DNA of 64,000 nt from Caldilineae bacterium (lineage in GTDB: Bacteria; Chloroflexota; Anaerolineae; JAAEKA01), in contig JACKBK010000001.1 in NCBI GenBank assembly GCA_020634555.1, positions 1 through 64,000 on the forward strand, written 5' to 3'. The notes below the pieces were generated by a model, which was not told the origin of the DNA, did no database searches, and was given only the letters and a program-made list of their open reading frames with translations. Position 1 is the first letter of the stretch, and the number at the start of each line of letters is the position of its first letter. The translations under genes were made by a program, and so were the position numbers. Shown in pieces: positions 54,214 through 64,000 of this stretch.

Positions 54214-55419
54214 ATGGTAGCTACCACTGAAAATCAACTGATCAATCAAACAGAAGCTTCGGCAACTCCCAAAGCGGCCACCCGCCTGTTCTTCGTCGAT
54301 CATCTGCGCGCGGCGCTGATAATCCTGGTTGTGCTGCACCATGTGGCGCTGGTCTATGGAGGGATCTCGCCGTTCTACTACCTGGAGCCGCCCATTGGCG
54401 ATCTTGTGGCATTTGTGGTGCCCATGATTTTTGTCCTGCTCAACCAGGCGTGGTTCATGGGAGCGCTCTTCCTGATTGCAGGCTATTTCACACCGGCATC
54501 CTATGACCGCAAGGGATCAGGCTCCTTTCTCAAGGGCCGGCTGATTCGCCTCGGCATTCCCCTCGTGGTGTGGTACTTCGTGCTCAACCCGATCTCGCAG
54601 ATCGGCTTTTTCCTGATGCCGGCCAGTCTGACCGGCAACACGACGGAGCTGAGCTGGCAGGTCTTCTGGCAGGCATATCCTAAACTCGTGGGGCTTGGGC
54701 CAATGTGGTTTGTCGCCCTGTTGCTGGTCTTCTGCTTTGGCTATGTGGCATGGAGGCTGATCACCAAGAACCGCGATGCAACACATGAATCCTCAACGCC
54801 CAGGTATTGGCAGATTGCCGTGTTTATCCTGGCCCTGGCGTTGGCAAGCTACCTGATACGGATGGTCATTCCGTTGGGCAAGTCCGTGCTCGGGTTCCCT
54901 ACCTTAGCCTATCTCCCGCAGTATCTCTGTTTCTTTATACTCGGCACCATCGCGTTCCGCCGTGACTGGTTTCGAACCTTGCCCGGCTCCATGGGCGCGG
55001 TCGGCTTCATAGCCGCAATGATCGCGACGGTGGCGTTGTTCTCGGTGGGCTTCCTCAGCTTCCTGAAAGCGCTGGAGAACGGCGTATCGCAGATACCTCC
55101 GTTCGGTTTCGGGACATGGCAGTCGGCTGTGTATGCGCTTTGGGACTCGATCTTTGCGGTTGGGATGGTCCTGGCGGCGATCACCTTCTTTCGCCGCTTT
55201 ACTGACAGAAAGAGCAGCTTTGGCAGTTTCCTGTCGGACCAGAGCTACGCGGTCTACATCATCCACATCCCGATCATCGTTTTCCTTGCCTACGGGTTGA
55301 GAGGATTCCAACAGCCGCCTTTGTTCAAATTCTCCGTGGCGTCCCTCATCGTGCTTTCGATCTGCTTTGCGGTCGCCTGGGCCATCCGAAAAATCCCCGG
55401 CGTGTCGAGGGTTATCTAG
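54214..55419 (+). CDS. Membrane acyltransferase (acyltransferase-3 family)
   Basis: The 401-residue product has about ten membrane helices. The N-terminal 'FFVDHLRAALIILVVLHHVALVYGG' carries the family's conserved His in the first helix. 'KGRLIRLGIPLVVWYFVLNP' matches the 'R...R...P' motif of acyltransferase-3 (OafA/YrhL-like) proteins. 'SYAVYIIHIPIIVFLAYGL' near the end is also typical. Such enzymes move acyl groups onto sugars, peptides or lipids across the membrane. The acceptor is unknown. GAGG precedes the ATG. Confidence 0.88.
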   Translation: MVATTENQLINQTEASATPKAATRLFFVDHLRAALIILVVLHHVALVYGGISPFYYLEPPIGDLVAFVVPMIFVLLNQAWFMGALFLIAGYFTPASYDRKGSGSFLKGRLIRLGIPLVVWYFVLNPISQIGFFLMPASLTGNTTELSWQVFWQAYPKLVGLGPMWFVALLLVFCFGYVAWRLITKNRDATHESSTPRYWQIAVFILALALASYLIRMVIPLGKSVLGFPTLAYLPQYLCFFILGTIAFRRDWFRTLPGSMGAVGFIAAMIATVALFSVGFLSFLKALENGVSQIPPFGFGTWQSAVYALWDSIFAVGMVLAAITFFRRFTDRKSSFGSFLSDQSYAVYIIHIPIIVFLAYGLRGFQQPPLFKFSVASLIVLSICFAVAWAIRKIPGVSRVI

Positions 55420-55497
55420 CCAAGAGTTGTTCTGTTCGAGGTGACGCCAGCACCTAATTCACTTGTTCTGTTCACAAGCGTGATTCCAACTCACCCC

Positions 55498-55628
55498 GTA
55501 GCTATTCAGCCTGTACCGTCGCGGAGACTTCGGAAGTCGCCGCACCACTGCAAAAGATGCAGCATTGGCTCTGGAGACGCTTCGTCCCTAGAGCCGGCGA
55601 CTTCCGAAGTCTGGGGCTGAATAGTTAC
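55498..55628. mobile_element. MITE-like palindromic element, copy C (131 bp)
   Basis: Same length as copy A. Ends are GTAGCTATTCAG (55498-55509) and CTGAATAGTTAC (55617-55628), with compensating changes relative to copy A. The inner arms around 55525-55541 and 55596-55612 are identical to those of A. The interior 'CCACTGCAAAAG.TGCA' is also shared with A. No clear target duplication was found. Confidence 0.8.
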
Positions 55629-55657
55629 CCGATAAGTTCACAATGGAGGCAACGACA

Positions 55658-55840
55658 ATGTCCACTGAGACGAAGAAAACCAGAACATCTGGAGCTAGCG
55701 GCCTGGTGTTCGTAGGATGCCTGTTGATCGGCCTTGCCGTCGGCATTCTGACCGGGCAGGTTGCAGCCGCTCTTCTCATTGCGCTGGGCGTCGGGTTTAT
55801 CGGCATGGCCATTGTTCGCCTGGGAACTGGCGAATGGTGA
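55658..55840 (+). CDS. Small two-helix membrane protein
   Basis: The start is ATG 55658, eight bases after GGAGG; an in-frame ATG at 55643 overlaps that site. The 60-residue product has a polar N-terminus rich in Thr and Lys (about 1-14) and two hydrophobic helices (about 16-33 and 35-53). Its stop overlaps the start of the next gene, so the two are coupled. I do not recognise the family. Element C lies 29 bases upstream. Confidence 0.7.
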   Translation: MSTETKKTRTSGASGLVFVGCLLIGLAVGILTGQVAAALLIALGVGFIGMAIVRLGTGEW

Positions 55841-56097
55841 GCAGCCTTTCCGGCGAGCAAGGCTACCCAACTCTGGACCAACCTGTAACCTATGAGATCA
55901 AAGTGCCGGGGGAGTTCGCTGAGGGCTGGTCAGATTGGTCCGGAGGAATGGCGATCAGAGTCGAGAGCGGTGGCCAGAAACCACCGGTCACGGTACTGAC
56001 GGGCGTTGTCGACCAGGCCGCCTTGCAGGGGCTGCTGCGCCGGCTCTACTCTCTGGGCCTGCCCTTGATATCAGTCGTTTGGATGGAGAATGGCTGA
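55834..56097 (+). CDS. Small conserved-looking protein coupled to the upstream gene
   Basis: The 87-residue product starts at ATG 55834 inside the end of the preceding gene. It reads 'PVTYEIKVPGEFAEGWSDWSGGMAIRVE', then 'VTVLTGVVDQAALQGLLRRLYSLGLPLISV'. This layout recalls short cytoplasmic proteins found widely in Chloroflexota ('TY.I...G.L...W..WF.G' followed by 'DQAALHGLL'), from memory and unverified. It has no signal peptide or membrane helix. The function is unknown. MITE-like element D starts 21 bases after the stop. Confidence 0.72.
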   Translation: MVSSLSGEQGYPTLDQPVTYEIKVPGEFAEGWSDWSGGMAIRVESGGQKPPVTVLTGVVDQAALQGLLRRLYSLGLPLISVVWMENG

Positions 56098-56117
56098 GGG
56101 GTTTTGATTCGCAAGAG

Positions 56118-56238
56118 GCTGTTTGAAAAGTTGCCCACGCAGACATCGGAAGCTGCCGGGTTGCCAGACGGATGATATTTCAGCGGTGGCAGGCCGGCCG
56201 TTGCAGGAAATCGACACCTTCCGATGTCCTCAAACAGC
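56118..56238. mobile_element. MITE-like palindromic element, copy D (related subfamily)
   Basis: Outer repeats GCTGTTTGA (56118-56126) and complement (56230-56238); inner repeats GACATCGGAAG (56142-56152) and complement (56218-56228). The nested layout and the CGGAAG centre match copies A-C, but the terminal bases differ. It lies between convergent genes. Confidence 0.65.
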
Positions 56239-56255
56239 TTCAATATAGGGGGATG

Positions 56256-56714
56256 TCAGGCTCTTGAGCGCACAGCCCCGGCCGCCTTTGGATCGAATCC
56301 CACCGGCCAGCGGGTGTAGGCGTCGAACTGAAGACCGGCCAGGTCAGTGTCATCCAGGGTGGCGCCAGCCAGGTTGACGCCAGTCAGCACTGCACCCCGC
56401 AGTCTGGCTCCGGTGAGATTGGCGTCGCGCAGGTTGGTCTGGAGCATGTCGGCGCCTGACAGATCGGCGCCCGACAGGTCGGCAAGGGCGAAGTCCACGC
56501 CGCTGAGATCGGCGTTGGCCAGAATTGCCTTGCGCAGTTTGGCTTTACCCAGGTTGGCCGCGCTGAGATCCGACCCACTCAAATCGACCCCGTCTAGGTC
56601 AGCTTCATACAAGCCGAGATTGGAGAGATCCATCCGTCTGAACGCGGGGACCTTACCCAGATCGCGCTGGTGCTGAACAGTTTCTCTGAATTCATCTTCG
56701 GTGATCTTTGCCAT
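56256..56714 (-). CDS. Pentapeptide-repeat protein
   Basis: From ATG 56714 (GGAG four bases upstream) the product has 152 residues. After about 30 residues come roughly 17 pentapeptide units of the A(D/N)LxG type ('DLSGSDLSAANLGKAKLRKAIL', 'DLSGVDFALADLSGADLSGADM'), predicting a right-handed quadrilateral beta-helix. There is no signal peptide, so it should be cytoplasmic. Some family members protect DNA gyrase by mimicking DNA, but most have no known role. The gene lies between element D and the half-element at 56861-56883. Confidence 0.88.
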   Translation of the reverse strand: MAKITEDEFRETVQHQRDLGKVPAFRRMDLSNLGLYEADLDGVDLSGSDLSAANLGKAKLRKAILANADLSGVDFALADLSGADLSGADMLQTNLRDANLTGARLRGAVLTGVNLAGATLDDTDLAGLQFDAYTRWPVGFDPKAAGAVRSRA

Positions 56715-56860
56715 AATCTCCGGACCTGGGAATCTCGATGGTGGACACGGTCGGCCCCTCCTGGAGGCTTCGCACAAACCGGCCCTGGCAGTTTAGCAGA
56801 TATAGTGGAGATTATACCTGCTGAACGCGGCGCGGGCCAATCACACTCAACAAGGATGGT

Positions 56861-56883
56861 CCGCGCAGACTTCGGAAGCTGCT
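56861..56883. repeat. Solo half of a MITE-like element
   Basis: CGCAGACTTCGGAAGCTGC at 56864-56882 matches the left inner arm of copy D (CGCAGACATCGGAAGCTGC) with one change. No partner arm was found downstream. Confidence 0.5.
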
Positions 56884-56965
56884 CCATCGATGACCATTGC
56901 CATTTGGGAATGTGATCTGCCGCGGGCAAAGACAGGCCGGCATCTTATGGAATGGATGGTGACGA

Positions 56966-56996
56966 AAAGAGGTCCGAGCTTGGCCCGGACCTCTTT
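56966..56996 (-). terminator. Terminator downstream of ppdK
   Basis: Perfect 11-bp stem (56966-56976 with 56986-56996). Reading leftwards, it is followed by TTTTCG. It lies 179 bases after the ppdK stop. Confidence 0.6.
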
Positions 56997-57174
56997 AGGA
57001 TGCTATCAACTTGTTACCGCTTTGGCCGGTCTTTGCTTACACCCCGGAAGAGGCCTGACCGAGCCAACACAGGGAAGTTGTTTTTAGACGCGCCCTTTGT
57101 TCGAGAGGCTCATCGCGGATTCGCGTACACCCATTGCAGGTGCTTCGTATGATGTACGGGCGCCGCAGGTCGAT

Positions 57175-59871
<2,697 letters not shown>

Positions 59872-60002
59872 ATTTTGATTTACTCCTTTTGTGAAACGGT
59901 AGCTAATGAAAAAGGCCGGAACTGGTCCGGCGCACAGAAGCTGGACAAAAACAATCACCCCGAGGCATAACGCACTGCCGCGCGGGATTACTGGCACTTA
60001 AG

Positions 60003-60031
60003 ATTATACGCCCACCAACGGCTTAATGCAA
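60003..60031 (-). promoter_or_regulatory. Promoter of ppdK
   Basis: The minus strand reads TTGCAT, a 17-base spacer and a perfect TATAAT. The leader to ATG 59871 is about 125 bases. Confidence 0.7.
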
Positions 60032-60158
60032 GATCAATAGGCGAAGAAAAGCACGAAAGCCCCACAGCCGGTGATCAAAGGAACGGGAGGCTCTTTCGGT
60101 GGCTGTACCTCGTGAAACCTGAACTGGTTGTGAAATAATGTATGATTCATGGCACCTG

Positions 60159-60167
60159 TGGTATACT
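60159..60167 (+). promoter_or_regulatory. Extended -10 promoter of pfk
   Basis: TG, one base, then TATACT (60162-60167). No good -35 box was found. The leader to ATG 60320 is about 145 bases. Confidence 0.4.
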
Positions 60168-60319
60168 ACTTGTGCCGTACCAATGCTCAAAGGCGGGCTG
60201 GCAGGCGGTTGAACCATGGAAACGCGTGCCGGCAGCCTGTTTCCTCACCGCGTTGAGCAGTTTTTCGCACAGGACAACACAAAAATGCCGGGTATGTCCT
60301 GATTTCAGGAATCGACGAA

Positions 60320-62551
60320 ATGAGCAGAAACCCTCGAATCGCAGTGTTTACCAGTGGCGGGGACTCGCAAGGGATGAACGCGGCTGTGCGCGCGGTCGTA
60401 CGCACCGGCGTCAATGCAGGGCTGGAGGTTTTCGCGATCTATGAAGGCTATGAAGGGATGATCCGCGGCGGAGACTACATCCGATCGATGGCGCGCGACG
60501 ATGTAGGCGGCATCCTCCATCTGGGCGGGACCGTCATCGGTTCGGCCCGCTCGGCCGCTTTTCGCACCCGCGAGGGACGGCTGGAGGCAGCCTTCAACCT
60601 GGTCAGCCGCGGTATCGACGCGCTGGTAGTCATCGGCGGCGACGGCAGCCTGACAGGAGCCAACCTGTTCCGCCAGGAATGGCAGGGCCTGCTGGCAGAG
60701 CTTCAGGAACAGGGCCGGCTGGCTGAAGAGGTGGTCGCCCAGCACCCACACCTTGCCATCGTCGGTCTGGTTGGATCCATCGACAACGACATGTTCGGCA
60801 CCGACATGACCATCGGCGCCGACACAGCGCTGCACCGCATCGTCGAAGCGGTGGACGCCATCGCCAGCACCGCCGCCAGCCACCAGCGCAGCTTCGTGGT
60901 GGAGGTAATGGGGCGCCATTGTGGCTATCTGGCGCTGATGGCCGGTCTGGCTACCGGCGCAAACTGGATACTCATCCCGGAAAACCCGCCGGAGCCAGGC
61001 TGGGAAGACGAGATGTGCGAGACTATCGGCGCCGGCCGCGATACGGGGCGACGCCACAACATCGTCCTGGTGGCTGAAGGCGCCATCGATCGCGAGGGCA
61101 AGCCAATCTCCAGCGAATATGTGCAGCGCCTTCTCAGCGAACAGTTGGGCGAGGACACACGCGTCACAATCCTCGGCCACGTCCAGCGCGGCGGATCGCC
61201 CAGCGCCTTCGACCGCAACATGAGCACGCTGCTGGGCTACTACGCCGTGCAGGAATTGATCACAACGCCCCCCGAGCGCGAGCCGCAACTGGTTGGCATC
61301 CGCCAGAACAACGTGGTCAGCTCGCCGCTGATGGAGAACGTGCGCCGCACACAGGAGGTGGCCGAGCTGATCCGGGCCGGCCGTTACGATGAGGCCATGG
61401 CCGCTCGCGGCCGCGGCTTTGTCGAATCCTATGAGATTCTCCACACTGTCTTGCAGGCGCACCCGCGCGAGCCGCAACCAGGACGGCGCAAGCTGCGCCT
61501 GGCGGTGATGCACGCCGGCGGGCCGGCGCCCGGCATGAACACCGCGGTGCGGGCCGCGATTCGCCTGGGCATCGACCGTGGCCACACCATGTTGGGCATC
61601 TACAACGGACTGCCCGGGCTATTGCGCAACGAAGTCCGCGAGATGAGCTGGATGAGTGTGCATGGCTGGGTATCCAAAGGCGGGGCGGAGCTGGGTACCA
61701 GCCGTAAACGGCCTGCGCCGGAGGATGCCCGGATCGTCGCCGAACGCATGTCGGAACATCAGATCGATGGCTTGTTGATCATCGGCGGCTGGGCGGGCTA
61801 TCAGTTGGCGTACGATATGTACCGCTGGCACTTCGATTATCCCGCGCTGGCGTTGCCGGTGGTCTGCGTGCCGGCCACCATCAACAACGACCTCCCTGAA
61901 ACCGATCTGACCATCGGCGCGGACACAGCCCTCAACAGCATTGTGATGGACGTGGACAAGATCAAGGAATCGGCGGTAGCCTCGCGCCGCTGCTATGTGG
62001 TCGAAGTGATGGGGCACGATTGCGGCTATCTGGCGCTGATGGGAGGCATGGCAACCGGCGCCGAGCGCATCTATCTGCCGGAGGAAGGCATCACGTTGGA
62101 TATGCTGCGCGCTGACGTCAACTTCCTGAAAGACAGCTTCCAACATGGCAAGCGTCTCGGCTTGATGGTCCGCAGCGAAAACGCGGACCCCGCCTACAGC
62201 ACCGACTTCATCGTCACGTTGTTCGAGAAGGAGGGCGGCGACCTGTTCGATGTTCGCCGCTGCATTCTCGGCCACACCCAACAGGGCGGCAAGGCGTCGC
62301 CATTCGATCGCATCCAGGCCACCCGCCTGACAGCCCGCGGGCTGGGTTTCCTCATCGAGCACGCCAGCACCGGACAGGTATCGCCGGTGGCCATTGGTCG
62401 TGTTGAAGGCGATATTCGTTTTGCCAGCATCGCCAAGTTTCCTGACCTGGTGGAACCACACGCATATCGTCCCAAGGTGCAACGTTGGCTTTCCATGCGC
62501 GTTGTCGCCGACACCATGGCGCGCTCAACTGGCCAGGCCGACCAAGTCTGA
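60320..62551 (+). CDS. Tandem 6-phosphofructokinase with degenerate C-terminal half
   Basis: The 743-residue chain contains two PFK folds, as in eukaryotic ATP-PFKs. Half 1 (about 1-385) has the ATP loop 'TSGGDSQGMNAAVRA', 'VVIGGDGSLTGA' (Gly-Gly-Asp-Gly-Ser at 106-110, the ATP-dependent signature) and catalytic 'SIDND' (Asp155), followed by 'TIGADTALHRIVEAVDAI' and 'EVMGRHCGYLAL'. Half 2 (from about 390) keeps the frame of the fold but has 'HAGGPAPGMN', 'IIGGWAGYQ' in place of GGDGS and 'TINND' in place of TIDND (catalytic Asp to Asn, about 520). It is therefore unlikely to catalyse and may bind an allosteric ligand. It phosphorylates fructose 6-phosphate in the cytoplasm. ppdK is divergent upstream and pckG follows. 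Confidence 0.94.
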   Translation: MSRNPRIAVFTSGGDSQGMNAAVRAVVRTGVNAGLEVFAIYEGYEGMIRGGDYIRSMARDDVGGILHLGGTVIGSARSAAFRTREGRLEAAFNLVSRGIDALVVIGGDGSLTGANLFRQEWQGLLAELQEQGRLAEEVVAQHPHLAIVGLVGSIDNDMFGTDMTIGADTALHRIVEAVDAIASTAASHQRSFVVEVMGRHCGYLALMAGLATGANWILIPENPPEPGWEDEMCETIGAGRDTGRRHNIVLVAEGAIDREGKPISSEYVQRLLSEQLGEDTRVTILGHVQRGGSPSAFDRNMSTLLGYYAVQELITTPPEREPQLVGIRQNNVVSSPLMENVRRTQEVAELIRAGRYDEAMAARGRGFVESYEILHTVLQAHPREPQPGRRKLRLAVMHAGGPAPGMNTAVRAAIRLGIDRGHTMLGIYNGLPGLLRNEVREMSWMSVHGWVSKGGAELGTSRKRPAPEDARIVAERMSEHQIDGLLIIGGWAGYQLAYDMYRWHFDYPALALPVVCVPATINNDLPETDLTIGADTALNSIVMDVDKIKESAVASRRCYVVEVMGHDCGYLALMGGMATGAERIYLPEEGITLDMLRADVNFLKDSFQHGKRLGLMVRSENADPAYSTDFIVTLFEKEGGDLFDVRRCILGHTQQGGKASPFDRIQATRLTARGLGFLIEHASTGQVSPVAIGRVEGDIRFASIAKFPDLVEPHAYRPKVQRWLSMRVVADTMARSTGQADQV

Positions 62552-62670
62552 CAGTCGTTGAGTCACAACAGAGGCACATCCGTAGTGCAACATCTCTGTC
62601 TGATAACCAGGCATGTCAGCTCTTGACAGCCTGAGCCAACACCCATTCTCCAAAAAGAAAGGAAGGTACT

Positions 62671-64000
62671 GTGAGTAACCAACCTGACAACCTCAAACAC
62701 TCCGCCCTACTCGCCTGGGTCGACGAAATGGCAGCGCTTTGCACGCCTGACAGCATCCACTGGTGCGACGGAAGCGATGCCGAGTACGACGCCCTGTGCG
62801 CCCAGATGGTCGAAGCCGGCACCTTCATCAAGCTGAACGAGGAGAAGCGTCCAAACTCATATCTGGCCTTCTCCGACCCCAGCGATGTGGCGCGCGTCGA
62901 AGACCGTACCTTCATCTGCAGCAAACGCAAGGCAGATGCCGGTCCGACTAACAACTGGGTCGACCCAGACCAGATGAAGGCCAAGCTGTTAGAGCTGTTC
63001 GACGGCTGCATGCGCGGCCGAACGATGTATGTCATTCCTTTCAGCATGGGTCCGCTCGGCTCGCCCATTGCCCAGATCGGTTTCGAGATCACCGACTCGC
63101 CCTACGTGGTAGCCAACATGAGGATCATGACCCGTATGGGGAGCGCCGTTCTGGATGTGTTGGGCGAGGAGGGTGAGTTCGTGCCCTGCATGCACTCTGT
63201 CGGGGCGCCGCTGGAGCCTGGCCAGGAGGATGTGCCGTGGCCTTGCAACCGGGAAGACAAGTGGATTGTCCACTTCCCGGAGGAGCGCTCGATCTGGTCC
63301 TACGGCAGCGGCTACGGCGGCAACGCGCTGCTGGGCAAAAAGTGTCTGGCGCTGCGCATCGCCTCGGTCATGGCCCGCGACGAGGGCTGGCTGGCCGAGC
63401 ACATGTTGATTCTGGGCGTCGAAACGCCTGAGGGTGAGAAGACCTATGTCGCGGCCGCCTTCCCCAGCGCCTGCGGCAAGACCAACTTCGCTATGCTGAT
63501 TCCGCCGGCCGGCTTTGAAGGCTGGAAGGTGACAACCGTCGGCGACGACATCGCCTGGATCAAGATGGCCAAGGACGGCAAGCTGTACGCCATCAACCCC
63601 GAGGCGGGGTACTTCGGCGTGGCGCCAGGGACGTCGTACCAAACCAACCCCAACGCAATGGATGCTTGCCGCCGCGACAGCATCTTCACCAACGTGGCGC
63701 TGCTGCCCGATGGTGATGTGTGGTGGGAAGGGATGACCGACGAGTCGCCGGCAGAAGCCACCGACTGGCATGGCAACCCATGGACACCAGCCAGCGAGAC
63801 CAAGGCGGCCCACCCCAACGCCCGCTTCACGGCGCCATCAGTTCTCAATCCGGCCATCGACCCGATGTGGGATGACCCACAGGGCGTGCCGATCTCAGCC
63901 TTCATCTTCGGCGGCAGGCGAACCAATGTCGTCCCGCTGGTGTACCAGGCCACCAATTGGAACCACGGCGTTTACATCGCCGCCACCATGGGATCGGAGA
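62671..64000 (+). CDS. pckG: Phosphoenolpyruvate carboxykinase (GTP), C-terminus cut by window edge
   Basis: The start is GTG 62671, six bases after AGGAAGG. The frame stays open for 443 codons to the right edge; the usual length is about 600. GTP-type PEPCK marks are 'IHWCDGSDAEYDAL' at the N-terminus, 'RTMYVIPFSMGPLGSPIAQIGFEITDSPYVVANMRIM', 'YGSGYGGNALLGKKCLALRIAS', the P-loop 'FPSACGKTNFAML' with its reactive Cys, 'VGDDIAW' and 'INPEAGYFGVAPGT'. It converts oxaloacetate and GTP to PEP, CO2 and GDP. Together with ppdK and ppc it controls gluconeogenic and anaplerotic flux. It lies 119 bases after pfk. The identification is firm. Confidence 0.96.
   Translation, partial: MSNQPDNLKHSALLAWVDEMAALCTPDSIHWCDGSDAEYDALCAQMVEAGTFIKLNEEKRPNSYLAFSDPSDVARVEDRTFICSKRKADAGPTNNWVDPDQMKAKLLELFDGCMRGRTMYVIPFSMGPLGSPIAQIGFEITDSPYVVANMRIMTRMGSAVLDVLGEEGEFVPCMHSVGAPLEPGQEDVPWPCNREDKWIVHFPEERSIWSYGSGYGGNALLGKKCLALRIASVMARDEGWLAEHMLILGVETPEGEKTYVAAAFPSACGKTNFAMLIPPAGFEGWKVTTVGDDIAWIKMAKDGKLYAINPEAGYFGVAPGTSYQTNPNAMDACRRDSIFTNVALLPDGDVWWEGMTDESPAEATDWHGNPWTPASETKAAHPNARFTAPSVLNPAIDPMWDDPQGVPISAFIFGGRRTNVVPLVYQATNWNHGVYIAATMGSE

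Larger units (their letters stand above)
56715..57174. other. Gene-free region between the pentapeptide gene and ppdK
   Basis: This stretch of 460 bases holds a solo half-element (56861-56883) and a terminator-like hairpin (56966-56996). No convincing gene was seen. Confidence 0.55.
59872..60319. other. Divergent region between ppdK and pfk
   Basis: This stretch of 448 bases holds the ppdK leader and promoter and a likely extended -10 promoter for pfk. A small GCCGGA / TCCGGC inverted repeat lies near 59914-59931 in the ppdK leader. Nothing else was recognised. Confidence 0.5.

Overview
The window looks like chromosomal DNA of a Chloroflexota bacterium, probably of the Anaerolineae/Caldilineae type. 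This is inferred from gene content, not from a marker gene. The DNA is GC-rich. The gene set mixes dockerin-bearing secreted proteins, a secreted protein ending in a short 'LFMPLITKG' tail of a kind common in that phylum, NrfHA, a FeoB split into two genes, large MalT-type regulators, and an operon style with strong sigma-70-like promoters. No rRNA, tRNA, CRISPR array, prophage or complete transposase gene was recognised. Two genes run off the edges: a GAF-domain protein at the left and GTP-dependent PEP carboxykinase at the right.

Layout. 1-2.8 kb: GAF sensor fragment and two tandem secreted paralogues. 3.0-5.1 kb: nrfHA, nitrite reduction to ammonium. 5.4-9.7 kb: iron regulon with a DtxR-family repressor, a membrane-anchored DtxR/FeoA fusion and split FeoB. 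9.8-13.0 kb: class I fructose-bisphosphate aldolase and a ThuA + Gfo/Idh sugar operon. 13.2-17.8 kb: envelope group with a YceI-like protein, a two-component system and an HtrA-like lipoprotein protease. 17.9-20.2 kb: SBBP beta-propeller surface protein. 20.5-22.9 kb: peptide deformylase and two methyltransferases. 23.2-26.9 kb: UV endonuclease UvsE coupled to a Vsr-like protein, then two coupled genes. 27-31.4 kb: glycogen debranching enzyme and a Zn/Cd-type P-ATPase. 31.5-35.1 kb: PrcB-like lipoprotein and subtilase-dockerin. 35.5-38.1 kb: a tandem (double) citrate synthase. 38.2-42.6 kb: three paralogous dockerin/beta-repeat/C-domain surface proteins. 42.7-47.6 kb: DUF6790 membrane protein, PEP carboxylase, NTF2-like protein and SDR. 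47.8-50.5 kb: MalT/LuxR regulator. 50.7-56.7 kb: accessory run of small membrane proteins and enzymes, rich in palindromic elements. 57.2-64 kb: pyruvate phosphate dikinase, a tandem 6-phosphofructokinase and PEP carboxykinase.

The metabolic theme is the PEP-pyruvate-oxaloacetate node (ppc, ppdK, pckG), with the glycolytic control point (PFK), aldolase and citrate synthase nearby. Two of these enzymes are single-chain tandem duplications. In citrate synthase both halves keep the three catalytic residues at a constant 439-residue offset. In PFK the C-terminal half has lost the nucleotide and catalytic motifs, as in eukaryotic PFK.

The least expected structure is non-coding. (i) About 130-bp MITE-like elements with nested palindromes occur at 22.9, 53.7 and 55.5 kb, with a related element at 56.1 kb and a half-copy at 56.87 kb; one copy is flanked by an 8-bp direct repeat. 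(ii) Six short perfect or near-perfect hairpins lie at 21.1, 23.2, 32.0, 38.1, 39.8 and 42.7 kb. Their outer stems differ but keep self-complementarity around a recurring ACTT...AAGT centre. Two sit at the extreme 5' end of predicted mRNAs (def, uvsE), three follow stop codons, and one is embedded in a reading frame. Several promoters also place the start codon at the predicted transcription start, suggesting leaderless mRNAs.
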